A stretch of DNA of 64,000 bases from Metabacillus idriensis (GCF_009674765.1 NZ_WKKF01000005.1:1-64000), one strand, 5' to 3'. Shown: positions 46,443 through 56,510, counted from the first letter of the stretch. The notes: generated by a model not told the origin, from the sequence alone. Program-made: numbers and translations.

Positions 46443-47052
46443 CAATTTTCTTCATGCTCTCTTTATTTTCTTTCATAGATACGTACATATCCATATCAAG
46501 CTGGTAGTTGAACATTTCTACCTCAAGAGGACTTGGCTCTTCATTAATTCTTTTCTTGAAAAGGTGATTGAAGAAAAGAATCATCCCTAATCCGAGGCCT
46601 ATGGAATAAGGAACCTGCAGGAGAAGGGGATGTTCTGACGTCTCACCTGTAATAATGGTATAAAGACGCATATGCACAAGCTGCATGCTGACATCTTCGT
46701 GAAAATTCATAATCGCAAGAGCTGCACCCACAAAGAGCAGCAGCCAAACGAGTGCGAATAAAACAGGAGAATACGTCTTCTTTTGATACATAATTTCAAC
46801 AATCGTCTGTGCTGGTCCAACCGCCTGAACATCTATATCAGGATCTGTTTTATGTACTTCAGACAGCACGCGCATGACATCGATCACAACAATATTTTTG
46901 TCACTTGGCTGAACTTTATGGACCTCAAGTTCTCCAATCATGTCGCGAAGCTGCTTTCCGGCAACAATCTGAGCAATCTTAGAGACGGTAATACAATCGT
47001 CCGGATGGACTTGTACGCGATGACGCAGTCTGATGTACACCGTTTTTTCCAT
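46432..47052 (-). CDS. spoVAA: stage V sporulation protein AA
   Basis: First gene of the operon, 206 aa. N-terminal soluble domain ([20 protein letters not shown]) and two C-terminal helices (about 97-117 and 145-165). Function in spore dipicolinate transport is inferred from the operon. ATG 47052 with AGGAAG; a GTG one codon earlier is possible. Confidence 0.93.
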   Translation of the reverse strand: MEKTVYIRLRHRVQVHPDDCITVSKIAQIVAGKQLRDMIGELEVHKVQPSDKNIVVIDVMRVLSEVHKTDPDIDVQAVGPAQTIVEIMYQKKTYSPVLFALVWLLLFVGAALAIMNFHEDVSMQLVHMRLYTIITGETSEHPLLLQVPYSIGLGLGMILFFNHLFKKRINEEPSPLEVEMFNYQLDMDMYVSMKENKESMKKIDDN

Positions 47053-47086
47053 CACATTTCACTTCCTGAAAATAGGATTGTATCTG

Positions 47087-47116
47087 TAGTATGCATTGGG
47101 AGAATTTATATCATGC
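47087..47116 (-). promoter_or_regulatory. SigG promoter of the spoVA operon
   Basis: Minus strand GCATG, 18 bp, CATACTA: a full match to the forespore SigG pattern (GHATR / CATnHTA), 35 bp before the spoVAA start. Confidence 0.8.
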
Positions 47117-47363
47117 AGATTGCCCGGATGGTCCATTAATTACCAAAGGGTTCGTTGGTGCAGTGATTAATGGCGGGTGATGATTGGATCGATGTTTACC
47201 AGCAGGATTTGCCTGCCTCCTATCTGATTCGGACTTTTTATTCGCCGCTAGGTCAGTCTCATTTACCGAAAAAGGCGAAAAAGGCTTCTTATTGGCCGGA
47301 CATCTTCATGATTCAATGCTCAAAAAAAGTATGCCCCCTTATTCTGCATTTATTTTCTAAAAA
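47117..47363. other. intergenic region between spoVAA and sigF
   Basis: About 250 bp. A plus-strand frame from 47170 (MAGDDWIDVYQQDLPASYLI...) is open but has only a weak ribosome site and runs into the antisense of sigF; not accepted as a gene. Confidence 0.35.
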
Positions 47364-47395
47364 GCAAAAAAGACACATCCATATCGGATATGCCT
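47364..47395 (-). terminator. spoIIA operon terminator
   Basis: Minus strand GGCATATCC-GATAT-GGATGTGTC (two G-U pairs) then TTTTTTG, just after sigF. Confidence 0.8.
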
Positions 47396-47404
47396 TTTCC
47401 ATAT

Positions 47405-48163
47405 TTATTGATCCATGCGGTCTTTCATCTGCTGGAGAATTTTCTTCTCCAGCCTCGATACTTGAACTTGTGATATGCCCAGCCGCTCAGCAACTTCTGA
47501 TTGTGTCTGGTCTTTGTAATACCTTAAATAAACAATCAGCTTTTCACGTTCATCGAGCTCTTTGATTGCATCCTTCAGGACAATTTTATCAAACCATTTC
47601 GTCTCTCCTGAATCAGCGATTTGATCAAGGAGTGTGATGGGGTCACCGTCATTTTCATAAACGGTTTCATGGATGGAGGAAGGTGCGCGTACCGCTTCTT
47701 GTGCAAGAACGACTTCTTCAGATGTGATTTCAAGGTAGGCTGCAATTTCAGAAACAGTCGGCACCTTGCCTAATGATTTGGATAAATCATCTTTGGCCCT
47801 TCTGATTTTATTGCCGAGTTCTTTTAGGGAACGGCTCACTTTTACTGTGCCGTCATCTCTGATAAAGCGCTGAATTTCACCAATAATCATCGGTACAGCA
47901 TAGGTTGAGAATTTCACATCGTAGGATAAATCAAACTTATCTACCGATTTCAAAAGGCCGATGCAGCCAATTTGAAACAGGTCATCTGCTTCATAGCCCC
48001 GATTTAAAAACCTCTGAACAACCGACCACACAAGACGCATGTTTTTCTCAACAATGGTATCTCTGGCTGTTTGATCGCCCTGCTGGCTGCGCTTAATCAA
48101 CTCTTTCACTTCATGGTCCTTTAACTGTGTTTTTGAGATATCGTTCTTGACCTCCACATCCAT
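47405..48163 (-). CDS. sigF: forespore RNA polymerase sigma factor SigF
   Basis: First compartment-specific sporulation sigma factor, 252 aa. Region 2 (RLVWSVVQRFLNRGYEADDLFQIGCIGLLKSVDKFD in parts, near 43-78), region 3 and region 4 helix-turn-helix (SEVAERLGISQVQVSRLEKKIL near 220) are intact. It is held inactive by SpoIIAB until septation. ATG 48163 with AAGGAGA, 11 bp after spoIIAB. Confidence 0.97.
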   Translation of the reverse strand: MDVEVKNDISKTQLKDHEVKELIKRSQQGDQTARDTIVEKNMRLVWSVVQRFLNRGYEADDLFQIGCIGLLKSVDKFDLSYDVKFSTYAVPMIIGEIQRFIRDDGTVKVSRSLKELGNKIRRAKDDLSKSLGKVPTVSEIAAYLEITSEEVVLAQEAVRAPSSIHETVYENDGDPITLLDQIADSGETKWFDKIVLKDAIKELDEREKLIVYLRYYKDQTQSEVAERLGISQVQVSRLEKKILQQMKDRMDQ

Positions 48164-48174
48164 AGCAAGTCTCC

Positions 48175-48615
48175 TTAATTTACTAAAGCTTTGCTTTTCG
48201 ATAAGTGTTTTGTAAGCTTTACCGCTGTACCCCGTGATTTTGATGATTCAATCTGCACTTCATCCATGAAATTCTCCATGATTGTAAAACCCATACCTGA
48301 CCGTTCAAGTTCCGGTTTTGTTGTATAAAGCGGCTGTCTTGCTTCCTCTACATCCGGTATTCCCATGCCCTCATCTCTGATCGACAGCCTGACCACACTG
48401 TCTTCTAGTGTTACTGAGATGTAAACAATACCGCTTGGATCATTATCATAGCCATGAATAATGGCATTGGTCACCGCTTCAGAGACAACTGTCTTAATTT
48501 CGGTTAACTCATCAAGCGTAGGATCAAGCTGAGCAATAAATGCCGCAACAGTCACCCGGGCGAAGGATTCATTTTGGCTGAGGGCTGAAAATTGAAGGTT
48601 CATTTCATTTTTCAT
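48175..48615 (-). CDS. spoIIAB: anti-sigma F factor SpoIIAB
   Basis: 146-aa GHKL-fold protein kinase that binds SigF and phosphorylates SpoIIAA. ATP-site motifs: [11 protein letters not shown] (N box, near 46), DEGMGIPD (near 78) and [12 protein letters not shown] (near 108). Start overlaps the spoIIAA stop by 4 bp, giving coupled translation. Confidence 0.97.
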   Translation of the reverse strand: MKNEMNLQFSALSQNESFARVTVAAFIAQLDPTLDELTEIKTVVSEAVTNAIIHGYDNDPSGIVYISVTLEDSVVRLSIRDEGMGIPDVEEARQPLYTTKPELERSGMGFTIMENFMDEVQIESSKSRGTAVKLTKHLSKSKALVN

Positions 48616-48965
48616 GATGCTACCCCCAGTGTCATCAGCGCTTTTTCCTCCGATGGCTCCAGACGAATGATTTTAAACAGCCCAGACATATCGAACAGTC
48701 TTTTCACTGAAGGAGAAATTGCACAAACGACCATTTCTCCGCCAAATTGCTTCACTTGCTTATATCTTCCAAGAATTACGCCCAAACCAGAGCTGTCCAT
48801 AAAGGATAATTGCTCCAAGTTCAGTACGATATGCTGAATGTCTTCTGATGCAAGAATTTCTGTCACTTTCTGCCGCAATTCCTCCGACGTGTGATGATCC
48901 AATTCTCCGATCAGACGAATGCACAGGACAGATTGCTTTACATCAAGCTCTACTGCTAGACTCAT
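48612..48965 (-). CDS. spoIIAA: anti-anti-sigma factor SpoIIAA
   Basis: 117-aa STAS-domain antagonist of SpoIIAB. The phosphorylatable serine lies in [15 protein letters not shown] near 58. When dephosphorylated by SpoIIE it releases SigF. First gene of spoIIAA-AB-sigF; SigH promoter upstream. ATG 48965. Confidence 0.97.
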   Translation of the reverse strand: MSLAVELDVKQSVLCIRLIGELDHHTSEELRQKVTEILASEDIQHIVLNLEQLSFMDSSGLGVILGRYKQVKQFGGEMVVCAISPSVKRLFDMSGLFKIIRLEPSEEKALMTLGVAS

Positions 48966-48999
48966 CCATACTCCTCCTTCAATTTCTGGATAATGTCTG

Positions 49000-49027
49000 T
49001 TTCGAGGTTTTGATGTGCTTTTCCTGC
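49000..49027 (-). promoter_or_regulatory. SigH promoter of the spoIIA operon
   Basis: Minus strand GCAGGAAAA, 12 bp, CTCGAAA: fits the SigH pattern (RnAGGAwww / RnnGAAT) with one mismatch, in the position used in B. subtilis. A Spo0A box would be expected nearby but none was clear. Confidence 0.65.
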
Positions 49028-49081
49028 CCTATGACAAAACTAGTGGAGATTCGCCAACATCAGCTAGACTTCTTCATGCAG

Positions 49082-50242
49082 TCAGCCTGATTTCGTGAAG
49101 TCTCCAAGGACTCGTTTAAAGAGTGTCCACCAACCGGCCTGCTCTATGTCGCCCTCAGCAACAAGCGGACTTTCCACCACAACTTTATTGTCTTTTTTCA
49201 GAATCAGTTTTCCAAGTTCATCCCCTTTTTTCAGAGGAGCCTGCAAATTCTGCTTCATGACGACTTCCTGAGTAACATCTTTGACACTTCCGCCTTTTTT
49301 CGTCAAAACAGAAATCGGCTCTGAGGTAACAAGGTTGAGATTTTTGCTGTTTCCTTTGCTGATTTTCATATTCGCCACAACTTCATTGCGTTTAAATAAA
49401 GGATGTGTTTCATACTGGCTGAATGCGTAATCAAGCATTTTTGTCACCTGCGCATTGCGGTCTTTTGGTGTCGGTGCACCCATGATGACAGCAATGACAC
49501 GCATGTTTCCTTTTTTGGCTGTAGCAGTTAAACAATATTTTGCTTCATTCGTAAACCCTGTTTTTACACCATCTACGCCTTTATAAAATTTCACAAGGCG
49601 GTTTGTATTGACCAGCCAGAATTTTTTGTCTGTATCCTGACGCAAATAATCTTCATATTGCCCTGTGTATTTTGTAATGCCTTCAAATTTCAATAGCTCT
49701 TTTGCCATGACGGCCATATCATGTGCTGTGCTGTAATGATCTTTTTCAGGAAGACCTGTCGGGTTTTGAAAGGAAGTGTTCTTCAGCCCGAGTTCTTTTG
49801 CCCGATTGTTCATTTTTTCAACAAACGCATCTTCAGACCCTGCAATTCTCTCAGCCATGGCTACAGATGCATCATTTCCTGAGGCAATCGCAATCCCTTT
49901 CAGCATTTCATGAACGGTCATTTCTTCTCCAGGCTCAAGGAAAATTTGAGAACCGCCCATAGAGGCAGCATGTTCGCTCGTACGGACTTTTTCATCCATT
50001 TTCAGCTGGCCTTTATCAATCTCTTCCATAATCAGCAGCATCGTCATAATTTTCGTCATACTTGCTGGAGGAAGTTTTTCATCACTGTTTTTATCATATA
50101 GAATGTTTCCGGTGTCACGTTCAATCAGAACAGCTGATTTTGCCTGATCTGCAAGCTGTACTGAACCTTCTTTTGCAAATGCCGGTGATGCAATGGTTAA
50201 TATCATGGTGCTAATCGCTACGGTAGATAGTAGACGTTTCAT
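49082..50242 (-). CDS. dacF: D-alanyl-D-alanine carboxypeptidase DacF
   Basis: Forespore low-molecular-weight PBP, 386 aa, that regulates spore peptidoglycan cross-linking. Signal peptide about 1-23 (ends ASPAFA), SMTK near 60, SGN near 121 (IASGNDAS), KTG near 222 (GVKTGFTNEAK), then a C-terminal beta domain and amphipathic anchor. ATG 50242 with GGAGGG; 37 upstream codons of the open frame are not used. Upstream of spoIIAA as in B. subtilis. Confidence 0.95.
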   Translation of the reverse strand: MKRLLSTVAISTMILTIASPAFAKEGSVQLADQAKSAVLIERDTGNILYDKNSDEKLPPASMTKIMTMLLIMEEIDKGQLKMDEKVRTSEHAASMGGSQIFLEPGEEMTVHEMLKGIAIASGNDASVAMAERIAGSEDAFVEKMNNRAKELGLKNTSFQNPTGLPEKDHYSTAHDMAVMAKELLKFEGITKYTGQYEDYLRQDTDKKFWLVNTNRLVKFYKGVDGVKTGFTNEAKYCLTATAKKGNMRVIAVIMGAPTPKDRNAQVTKMLDYAFSQYETHPLFKRNEVVANMKISKGNSKNLNLVTSEPISVLTKKGGSVKDVTQEVVMKQNLQAPLKKGDELGKLILKKDNKVVVESPLVAEGDIEQAGWWTLFKRVLGDFTKSG

Positions 50243-50270
50243 CTCCAAACCCTCCATTCTTATACACCCC

Positions 50271-50298
50271 ATTTTTTCCAATTGAAGAAAAAATATAC
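50271..50298 (-). promoter_or_regulatory. SigF-type promoter of dacF
   Basis: Minus strand GTATA, 14 bp, GGAAAAAAT: agrees with the forespore SigF pattern (GyATA / GGnnAnAnT). dacF is SigF-dependent in B. subtilis. Confidence 0.55.
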
Positions 50299-50324
50299 TT
50301 GCGGACAATAAAAAATTGCATACA

Positions 50325-50353
50325 AAAAGCCGGGATTTTCTCCCGGCTTTCAT
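50325..50353 (-). terminator. pdp terminator
   Basis: Minus strand AAAGCCGGGA-GAAAA-TCCCGGCTTT then TTGTAT, between pdp and dacF. Confidence 0.9.
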
Positions 50354-50359
50354 GTACTA

Positions 50360-51664
50360 TTATTCTTTAATTGTATCGTGAACAAGCGGCGGTGCTTTTA
50401 CTGAGTCAGCTGTTACTTTAATGCTCTCATACAGCTTTGTTTTCACTTGTTCTACATCTTGCTGATTGCTGTAAATCGTTACAAGCGAATCGCCTTTTTT
50501 AACAGCATCCCCGATTTTTTTATTCAGCATCAGGCCTACAGCAAGGTCAATTTCTGATTCTTTAGTAGCTCGTCCTGCACCAAGCCACATTGCTGCAACT
50601 CCAACAGAATCTGCCACGATCTCAGAAACGTAGCCATCTTCTTTTGCTTCAAGTTCTACTTTGTAGCTCGCCTGAGGCATCTTGCTTGGATCATCAACAA
50701 CTGAACCGTCTCCGCCTTGAGCTTCTAAGAAGATTTTCAGTGTTTCAAGCGCTTTTCCATTTTGGATAACTTCCTCAAGCATCGCTCTTGCTTCCTCAAG
50801 AGAAGAGGCTTTTTCAGCTAAGAATACCATGTAGCTTCCAAGCGTTAAGCAAAGCTCATGAAGATCCTCAGGTCCTTCGCCTTTTAATGTATCAATCGCT
50901 TCTTTAATTTCTAAAGCGTTCCCGATTGCATAACCAAGCGGCTGGCTCATATCTGAAATAACAGCCATTGTTTTGCGGCCGACAGCATTTCCGATTTCAA
51001 CCATTGCCTGAGCAAGCTCTCTCGCATCATCAAGATCTTTCATAAATGCGCCTGCTCCTGTTTTCACATCAAGAACGATCGCATCTGCACCTGCTGCGAT
51101 TTTTTTGCTCATGATCGAGCTTGCAATCAATGGAATGCTGTCAACTGTAGCTGTTACATCACGCAAAGCGTAAAGTTTTTTATCCGCTGGAGTCAGGTTT
51201 CCGCTTTGGCCAATGACAGCAATTTTATTCTGGTTGACCAATTTGATGAACTCATCGTTTTCGATTTCAACGTGGAAGCCAGGAACAGCTTCAAGCTTAT
51301 CGATTGTGCCTCCAGTATGGCCAAGACCGCGGCCTGACATCTTAGCAACCGGAACGCCTACTGCAGCAACAAGAGGTCCCAGCACAAGAGTCGTTGTATC
51401 GCCTACGCCGCCTGTGCTGTGCTTATCAACTTTAATGCCTTCGATTTTGCTTAGATCAATCGTATCGCCAGAATGAACCATCTCCATCGTCAATTGAGCG
51501 CGCTCTTCCTTAGTCATTCCTTTAAAATAGATGGCCATTGTTAAAGCACTCATTTGATAATCCGGAATATCCCCATTTGTATAGCCTTTGATGATAAAGC
51601 TGATTTCTTCTTTCGTCAGTTCCTTGCCGTCACGTTTCTTTTCAATTAAGTCAACGATTCTCAT
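50360..51664 (-). CDS. pdp: pyrimidine-nucleoside phosphorylase
   Basis: Phosphorolyses thymidine and uridine (434 aa), nucleoside salvage. Signature [15 protein letters not shown] (near 117), phosphate-site KHSTGGVGD (near 82), and the C-terminal domain with [20 protein letters not shown] 51664 with AGGTGGG. It follows punA by 16 bp, forming drm-punA-pdp. Confidence 0.96.
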   Translation of the reverse strand: MRIVDLIEKKRDGKELTKEEISFIIKGYTNGDIPDYQMSALTMAIYFKGMTKEERAQLTMEMVHSGDTIDLSKIEGIKVDKHSTGGVGDTTTLVLGPLVAAVGVPVAKMSGRGLGHTGGTIDKLEAVPGFHVEIENDEFIKLVNQNKIAVIGQSGNLTPADKKLYALRDVTATVDSIPLIASSIMSKKIAAGADAIVLDVKTGAGAFMKDLDDARELAQAMVEIGNAVGRKTMAVISDMSQPLGYAIGNALEIKEAIDTLKGEGPEDLHELCLTLGSYMVFLAEKASSLEEARAMLEEVIQNGKALETLKIFLEAQGGDGSVVDDPSKMPQASYKVELEAKEDGYVSEIVADSVGVAAMWLGAGRATKESEIDLAVGLMLNKKIGDAVKKGDSLVTIYSNQQDVEQVKTKLYESIKVTADSVKAPPLVHDTIKE

Positions 51665-51680
51665 GTTTTACCCACCTTTG

Positions 51681-52508
51681 TCAGTTTGATTCGTGTATGT
51701 CTGAAACAATTTTCTTTACTAGATTCAAGAAATTAGCTTTTACTTTTTCAGTCGTTTCCATGACTTCATCATGTGATAATGGCTGATCTAAAATACCGGC
51801 TGCCATATTAGAGATGCATGAAATCCCAAGCACTTTCATCCCTGCATGATTGGCTACGATTACTTCAGGAACTGTAGACATGCCGACAGCATCTCCTCCA
51901 AGCACGCGTGCAAGACGCACCTCTGCAGGCGTTTCATATGCAGGTCCTGTGTTTCCTACATAGACACCTTCCTGAACTTTAATGCCAAGCTCGGAAGCCG
52001 CATTTTTAGCAAGCGTTCTGAGCTCTCTGCTGTAAGCCTGAGACATATCAGGGAAGCGGACGCCTAAATCAGAATCATTTGGTCCGATTAATGGGCTGGT
52101 CCCCATATTATTAATATGATCAGAAATAATCATTAAATCACCAGGTTCAAACGATTCATTTACTCCGCCGGCAGCATTTGTAACAATGATCGTTTTTACA
52201 CCCATTTCCTTCAGCACACGGACAGGGAACGTCACTTTTTTCATGTCGTACCCTTCGTAAAAATGGAAACGTCCCTGCATGGCAACAACGTTAGCTCCTT
52301 TTAAGGTGCCGAATACAAGCTGTCCTGCGTGGCCTTCTACAGTCGAAACCGGGAAATTCGGGATTTCCTCATATGGAATTTTCACCGCATTTTCGATCTC
52401 ATCAGCAAGTACTCCAAGGCCAGATCCTAAAATCAACCCGATCTCAGGCAGGTCTTTAACTTTTTCTTTCATATATTGGGCAGATTGTTTGATTTCCTGA
52501 ATATTCAT
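51681..52508 (-). CDS. punA: purine-nucleoside phosphorylase
   Basis: Trimeric-type PNP, 275 aa, cleaving guanosine and inosine with phosphate. Motifs LILGSGLG (near 23), NFPVSTVEGHAGQLVFG (near 51), TNAAGGVN near 112 and HAEV-like substrate site GMSTVPEVIVANHAGMKVL (near 213). ATG 52508 with GGGGGAG. Located between drm and pdp. B. subtilis homologue is PupG (YqkO). Confidence 0.96.
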   Translation of the reverse strand: MNIQEIKQSAQYMKEKVKDLPEIGLILGSGLGVLADEIENAVKIPYEEIPNFPVSTVEGHAGQLVFGTLKGANVVAMQGRFHFYEGYDMKKVTFPVRVLKEMGVKTIIVTNAAGGVNESFEPGDLMIISDHINNMGTSPLIGPNDSDLGVRFPDMSQAYSRELRTLAKNAASELGIKVQEGVYVGNTGPAYETPAEVRLARVLGGDAVGMSTVPEVIVANHAGMKVLGISCISNMAAGILDQPLSHDEVMETTEKVKANFLNLVKKIVSDIHESN

Positions 52509-52521
52509 TTACCGCTCCCCC

Positions 52522-53709
52522 TTATTTCTTTAATTCCATTAAGAAACTTTTTCCATGCTTTGGCATGCTCACTTTAAAGTTGTCAGCAATTGTAGCCCCA
52601 ATATCTGCAAACGTGTCACGTACCGGAAGCTCAGAACCGCTACCTAATCTTGGGCTGTAAGCGAGCAGTGGAACGTATTCACGCGTGTGGTCTGTCCCGT
52701 GATGAACAGGATCATTGCCGTGGTCAGCTGTAATAATTAAGAGATCATCTTCTTTTAATTTAGAAAGCAGTTCAGGAAGACGCGCATCATACTCTTGAAG
52801 TGCAAGACCGTAGCCTTCAGGATCACGTCTGTGTCCGAACAGTGCGTCGAAGTCTACAAGATTGACAAAACTAAGACCAGTGAAGTCGCGATCAGCTGTT
52901 TCAGCAATCTTGTCCATGCCATCCATATTGGATTTCGTGCGAAGCGCATCAGTAATTCCTTCTCCGTCATAAATATCAGAGATTTTACCGATTGCAATGA
53001 CATCAAGACCTCCGTCCTTCAGCTCATTCATGACCGTTCTCTCAAACGGCTTTAAGGCATAATCATGACGGTTAGGCGTTCTTTGGAAGTTCCCCGGATT
53101 GCCTACAAATGGACGTGCAATCACGCGGCCTACCATATACTTTTCATCAAGTGTCATTTCGCGGGCCATTACACAGATTTTCAGCTGCTCTTCAATCGGA
53201 ACAATGTCTTCATGAGCGGCAATTTGCAAGACGGAATCTGCAGAAGTATAAACAATCAGAGCTCCTGTTTTCATGTGCTCTTCGCCAAGTTCATCTAAAA
53301 TTTCAGTTCCTGAAGCAGGTTTGTTGCCGATGATTTTTCTTCCTGTTTTTTCCTCAAGAGCCTCGATCAATTCATCAGGGAATCCATCTGGGAATACTTT
53401 AAATGGTGTTTCAATATGAAGACCCATGATCTCCCAGTGACCTGTCATCGTATCTTTGCCGTTAGATGCTTCCTTCATTTTCGTATAGAAAGCTTGAGGT
53501 TTTTCCTGCACTGGTATGCCCTGGATTTCTTCGATATTGCTCAATCCAAGCTTTGCCATGTGCGGCATTTGCAGGCCGTTCATATGTTCCGCAATGTGTA
53601 GAAGAGTGTGTGAGCCAGTGTCGCCAAAATCAGCTGCATCAGGCGCTTCGCCGATTCCCACTGAATCCATGACAATCAGAAATATTCTTTTATATGTATA
53701 ATCAGACAT
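52522..53709 (-). CDS. drm: phosphopentomutase
   Basis: Interconverts ribose/deoxyribose 1- and 5-phosphates, 395 aa; alkaline-phosphatase-superfamily metalloenzyme. Metal ligands in [18 protein letters not shown] (near 9-26), [19 protein letters not shown] (near 320). ATG 53709 with AGGAGG. First gene of drm-punA-pdp. Also named deoB. Confidence 0.96.
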   Translation of the reverse strand: MSDYTYKRIFLIVMDSVGIGEAPDAADFGDTGSHTLLHIAEHMNGLQMPHMAKLGLSNIEEIQGIPVQEKPQAFYTKMKEASNGKDTMTGHWEIMGLHIETPFKVFPDGFPDELIEALEEKTGRKIIGNKPASGTEILDELGEEHMKTGALIVYTSADSVLQIAAHEDIVPIEEQLKICVMAREMTLDEKYMVGRVIARPFVGNPGNFQRTPNRHDYALKPFERTVMNELKDGGLDVIAIGKISDIYDGEGITDALRTKSNMDGMDKIAETADRDFTGLSFVNLVDFDALFGHRRDPEGYGLALQEYDARLPELLSKLKEDDLLIITADHGNDPVHHGTDHTREYVPLLAYSPRLGSGSELPVRDTFADIGATIADNFKVSMPKHGKSFLMELKK

Positions 53710-53955
53710 GTAAATCCTCCTTTAATCGTTCAGAGATCACTCTTTGTATAACATTCCCAATTGTCCAGGAATGATTAGCTGCTTTTTATTGGTCAGAAGT
53801 CTGACATCTAAAGTATAAACCGTTTTCATGCCTTCTGACAATAGATATCTTGATATTCTTCTATAGTTCCGTTTTCCTTTTACACGTTTTTTAAAACATG
53901 AAGCTGTCCGCAAATAGAATGTTTCATATTTGTTTCTCAGCAACAATTCCCGCAA
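53710..53955. other. intergenic region between xerD and drm
   Basis: About 245 bp with no supportable gene; probably holds the promoter of drm. An 80-codon minus-strand frame spans it and the xerD terminator but has no ribosome site. Confidence 0.4.
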
Positions 53956-53992
53956 ACAGAACAAAAAAAGCCACCGCATTAACTGCGAATGA
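53956..53992 (-). terminator. xerD terminator
   Basis: Minus strand GTCATTCGCA-GTTA-ATGCGGTGGC (with a bulge and G-U pairs) then TTTTTTTGTTC. Confidence 0.7.
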
Positions 53993-53994
53993 CT

Positions 53995-54888
53995 TCAAGC
54001 TCTCGGATGATATTGTTTATATACATCTTTTAATCTAGTTTTTGAAACATGAGTATAGATTTGCGTTGTAGAAATATCGGCATGTCCGAGCATTTCCTGA
54101 ACAGCCCTTAAGTCTGCGCCATTTTCAAGCAGATGGGTTGCAAAAGAATGACGAAGCGTATGAGGGGTCAGCTCTTTGCTGATGCCTGCCTCCAGGGCAA
54201 TTTTTTTAAGATTCTTCCAATAGCCCTGTCTGGTCATGCGGTTTCCATGATGATTTAAAAACAAGGCTTCCGTCGGATTTTTCTTTGAGGCTAATTTCGG
54301 TCTGCCCAGTTCGACATAGGATTCAAGCGCTTCTGATGCTGTTCTGCCAATTGGAACGATGCGCTCTTTGTTACCTTTCCCGAAGCAGCGGATAAATCCC
54401 ATTGTTAAATGAACATCGCTCAAATCCAGATTGATCATTTCACTTACCCGGATGCCTGTTGCGTAAAGAAGCTCAAGCATCGCTTTATCCCGGTATCCGA
54501 ATGGCGAAATCAATTTTGGAGTATCAAGCAGTTTTTCAACCTCTGTAAGAGAAAGTACTTTAGGCAGTGTCCGTTCAACTTGAGGAGATTCGATATGAAC
54601 AGTCGGATCATGATCGACTGCTTTTTCTCTTAGAAGAAACTGATGAAAGTTGCGGATGGATGCGGTATGGCGTGCAATCGTCTTGCTTGATTTTCCCGCT
54701 TCCTTCAATGATTTTAAAAAATGAATGATGGATAATCTAGTGACATCCTGAAATGAAGTAAGCTGCTCCTGTGCAGTAAGAAATTGATGATAGCTCTTTA
54801 AATCGCGTTCATACGAAATGATTGTGTTATGGGAAAGTCCTCTCTCCACAACCAGGTAATGCATGAAATCCTGAATTTGATCTTTCAA
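53995..54888 (-). CDS. xerD: tyrosine recombinase XerD (RipX)
   Basis: Chromosome-dimer resolvase that acts with XerC at dif; 297 aa. N-terminal SAM-like domain 1-85, catalytic residues Arg in [14 protein letters not shown] (near 147), Lys in [12 protein letters not shown] (near 170), [12 protein letters not shown] (His/Arg near 243), His in [16 protein letters not shown] and Tyr near 278. TTG start at 54888 matches the B. subtilis N-terminus, although the GGAG site is unusually close. Overlaps nothing; yqzK upstream. Confidence 0.95.
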   Translation of the reverse strand: MKDQIQDFMHYLVVERGLSHNTIISYERDLKSYHQFLTAQEQLTSFQDVTRLSIIHFLKSLKEAGKSSKTIARHTASIRNFHQFLLREKAVDHDPTVHIESPQVERTLPKVLSLTEVEKLLDTPKLISPFGYRDKAMLELLYATGIRVSEMINLDLSDVHLTMGFIRCFGKGNKERIVPIGRTASEALESYVELGRPKLASKKNPTEALFLNHHGNRMTRQGYWKNLKKIALEAGISKELTPHTLRHSFATHLLENGADLRAVQEMLGHADISTTQIYTHVSKTRLKDVYKQYHPRA

Positions 54889-54894
54889 TCTCCT

Positions 54895-55119
54895 CTACTC
54901 CCCGTTTAAATAGAAGAAAAACAGACGATTAAGCCAGTGCTCTTCTTCGTCCGCCACCATTTTCGTGACTTTCAGGGCTGCACCCTCAGGCTGGTCATAT
55001 CGGTGGATTTCTTCATACTCTAAGTTAATCCAAATGATAGCATAATAGAAAAGAATCGTAAATCCAGTAAACAGGATAAATACTTTAATCATATCAAATA
55101 GTGTTCTCGCTGCTCTCAT
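54895..55119 (-). CDS. yqzK: YqzK-like membrane protein (DUF4227)
   Basis: 74 aa, one N-terminal membrane helix (about 8-30, MIKVFILFTGFTILFYYAII) and an acidic C-terminal half (YDQPEGAALKVTKMVADEEE). Same position as B. subtilis YqzK between fur and xerD. Function unknown. ATG 55119 with AAAGGAGG. Confidence 0.85.
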   Translation of the reverse strand: MRAARTLFDMIKVFILFTGFTILFYYAIIWINLEYEEIHRYDQPEGAALKVTKMVADEEEHWLNRLFFFYLNGE

Positions 55120-55195
55120 CGCGGCAGTCCTCCTTTGGCCGGTCTTTCATCTTAAAACATATGCCAAAAAGGACAAACTTTATACTAGAAAATAC

Positions 55196-55228
55196 AAAAA
55201 AACCTCTCCTGTTTAACCGGAAAGGTTT
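55196..55228 (-). terminator. fur terminator
   Basis: Minus strand AACCTTTCC-loop-GGAGAGGTT then TTTTTTT, right after the fur stop. Confidence 0.85.
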
Positions 55229-55688
55229 ATTGTTCATCTTCTTTTTCTTTTTTTTCCTGACAGCGGTAGCATATGCCATGAAACGTCAGACGATGATCTT
55301 TAATTTTAAAATTGAAGTCGCGTTCGACAATCTGTTCAACATCTTCTAAGAGGTCATCCTCAATTTCCGCGACTGAGCCGCATTCGATGCACACAAGATG
55401 ATGGTGAAAGTGAGCTGCGCCTTCTTTTCTTAAATCATAGCGTGATACGCCATCTCCAAAATTTATTTTATCGACAATTTTAAGTTCTGTAAGTAGTTCC
55501 AACGTTCGATAAACAGTTGCTAAACCAATCTCTGGCGCCTTTTCCTTAACGAGGAGGTAAACATCTTCAGCACTCAAGTGATCTTCTTCGCGTTCAAGCA
55601 AAACCCTTACGGTAGCTTCGCGCTGAGGAGTCAGCTTGTAGCTGGATGAATGCAACTGCTTCTTTATACGCTCAATTCTGCTTTCCAT
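55227..55688 (-). CDS. fur: ferric uptake regulator Fur
   Basis: Iron-responsive repressor of siderophore uptake, 153 aa. Winged-helix DNA-binding domain (KLTPQREATVRVLLE, PEIGLATVYRTLELLTEL), metal sites in HFHHHLVCIECG and CxxC near the C-terminus (GICYRCQEK), and an acidic tail. ATG 55688 with GGAGG; an earlier Met is less well spaced. A PerR-like box lies upstream, as for fur in B. subtilis. Confidence 0.96.
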   Translation of the reverse strand: MESRIERIKKQLHSSSYKLTPQREATVRVLLEREEDHLSAEDVYLLVKEKAPEIGLATVYRTLELLTELKIVDKINFGDGVSRYDLRKEGAAHFHHHLVCIECGSVAEIEDDLLEDVEQIVERDFNFKIKDHRLTFHGICYRCQEKKEKEDEQ

Positions 55689-55722
55689 AACACACATTCC
55701 TCCCTCGCCACGTTCCTCATTC

Positions 55723-55766
55723 ATTATATCAAAAGAAAGGGATGTGTCCAACTAAAATAATTACAA
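55723..55766 (-). promoter_or_regulatory. fur promoter with PerR-type operator
   Basis: Minus strand TTGGAC, 17 bp, TATAAT. Immediately upstream of the -35, TTGTAATTATTTTAG (55752-55766) matches 12 of 14 defined positions of the PerR box TTATAATnATTATAA. PerR repression of fur is known in B. subtilis. Confidence 0.65.
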
Positions 55767-55802
55767 TCTAATAAATGAAATGATTATTAAGTAAAAATCA
55801 TT

Positions 55803-56453
55803 CTATTTAGAAACAAGTTCAATGACGTTCTTCATCAGGATCGGCGACGCATATGCCTCAAGAGTTGAGGCAATCATCGTCAGCGCTGAAATAAACATAA
55901 AAACGGCCGCGTATTTTGTAAAAAGGGCGAAAGGCGATTCTGTTAAATTTGTTTTCTTCATCAGCAGCTGCTTAACAATTTTCAATGAGAAAGAGATTGC
56001 AACCGTCCCCATGATAATAAATGCCGGTATTAAGACTATATTCTGAGGCAAAACCGATACAAATGAAAGCATAAAGCCTTGCCATCCCATTTGATTCACT
56101 AAAAATCCCACCGTAAATCCAACGACCATTCCTTTTAAGAATAACATAATCAGAATGACCGGCAAACCGATAATTGAGATGCCGAGCACCCACATCAGTC
56201 CAAGATATTTCAGGTTATGAAAGAAACTCTGCTGAAGCATTTCAACCGAGCTTGCCACTTTCCCTTCAGATACTTGTCCGAAAAACCGGCTTAAATAAAA
56301 ATACAAATCTTCTTTTTGTGTAAAATTCATGCTGTTGACAATGACTGCACCGAAAATGACCCCCATCAAAAACAAGACAAATACAAATAGATAAAGCGAT
56401 GAGCGTTCTTTTATATGCTGAATAATCATTGCTTTTAATGGATGTTTGCGCAT
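55803..56453 (-). CDS. spoIIM: stage II sporulation protein M
   Basis: Membrane protein (216 aa, about five helices) of the DMP (SpoIID-SpoIIM-SpoIIP) machine that drives engulfment. Typical N-terminus [20 protein letters not shown] and a conserved segment [23 protein letters not shown] 56453 with GGAGGAAGG. A perfect SigE promoter is upstream. Same place after fur as in B. subtilis. Confidence 0.95.
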   Translation of the reverse strand: MRKHPLKAMIIQHIKERSSLYLFVFVLFLMGVIFGAVIVNSMNFTQKEDLYFYLSRFFGQVSEGKVASSVEMLQQSFFHNLKYLGLMWVLGISIIGLPVILIMLFLKGMVVGFTVGFLVNQMGWQGFMLSFVSVLPQNIVLIPAFIIMGTVAISFSLKIVKQLLMKKTNLTESPFALFTKYAAVFMFISALTMIASTLEAYASPILMKNVIELVSK

Positions 56454-56482
56454 ATACCTTCCTCCTAGTGTTCTCTTACTAG

Positions 56483-56510
56483 ATTGTATGAAAAAAGGAA
56501 GAAACTATGC
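56483..56510 (-). promoter_or_regulatory. SigE promoter of spoIIM
   Basis: Minus strand GCATAGT, 13 bp, CATACAAT (perfect -10): SigE consensus, 30 bp before the spoIIM start. It overlaps the start of the divergent GNAT gene's leader. Confidence 0.82.

Noticed and set aside
47170-47565. 131-codon plus-strand open frame between spoVAA and sigF
   Set aside because: Weak ribosome site, and its second half is antisense to the sigF terminator and coding region; the first 60 codons look slightly protein-like but match no family I know.
53737-53979. 80-codon minus-strand open frame between xerD and drm
   Set aside because: No ribosome site, unusual composition, and it overlaps the xerD terminator.
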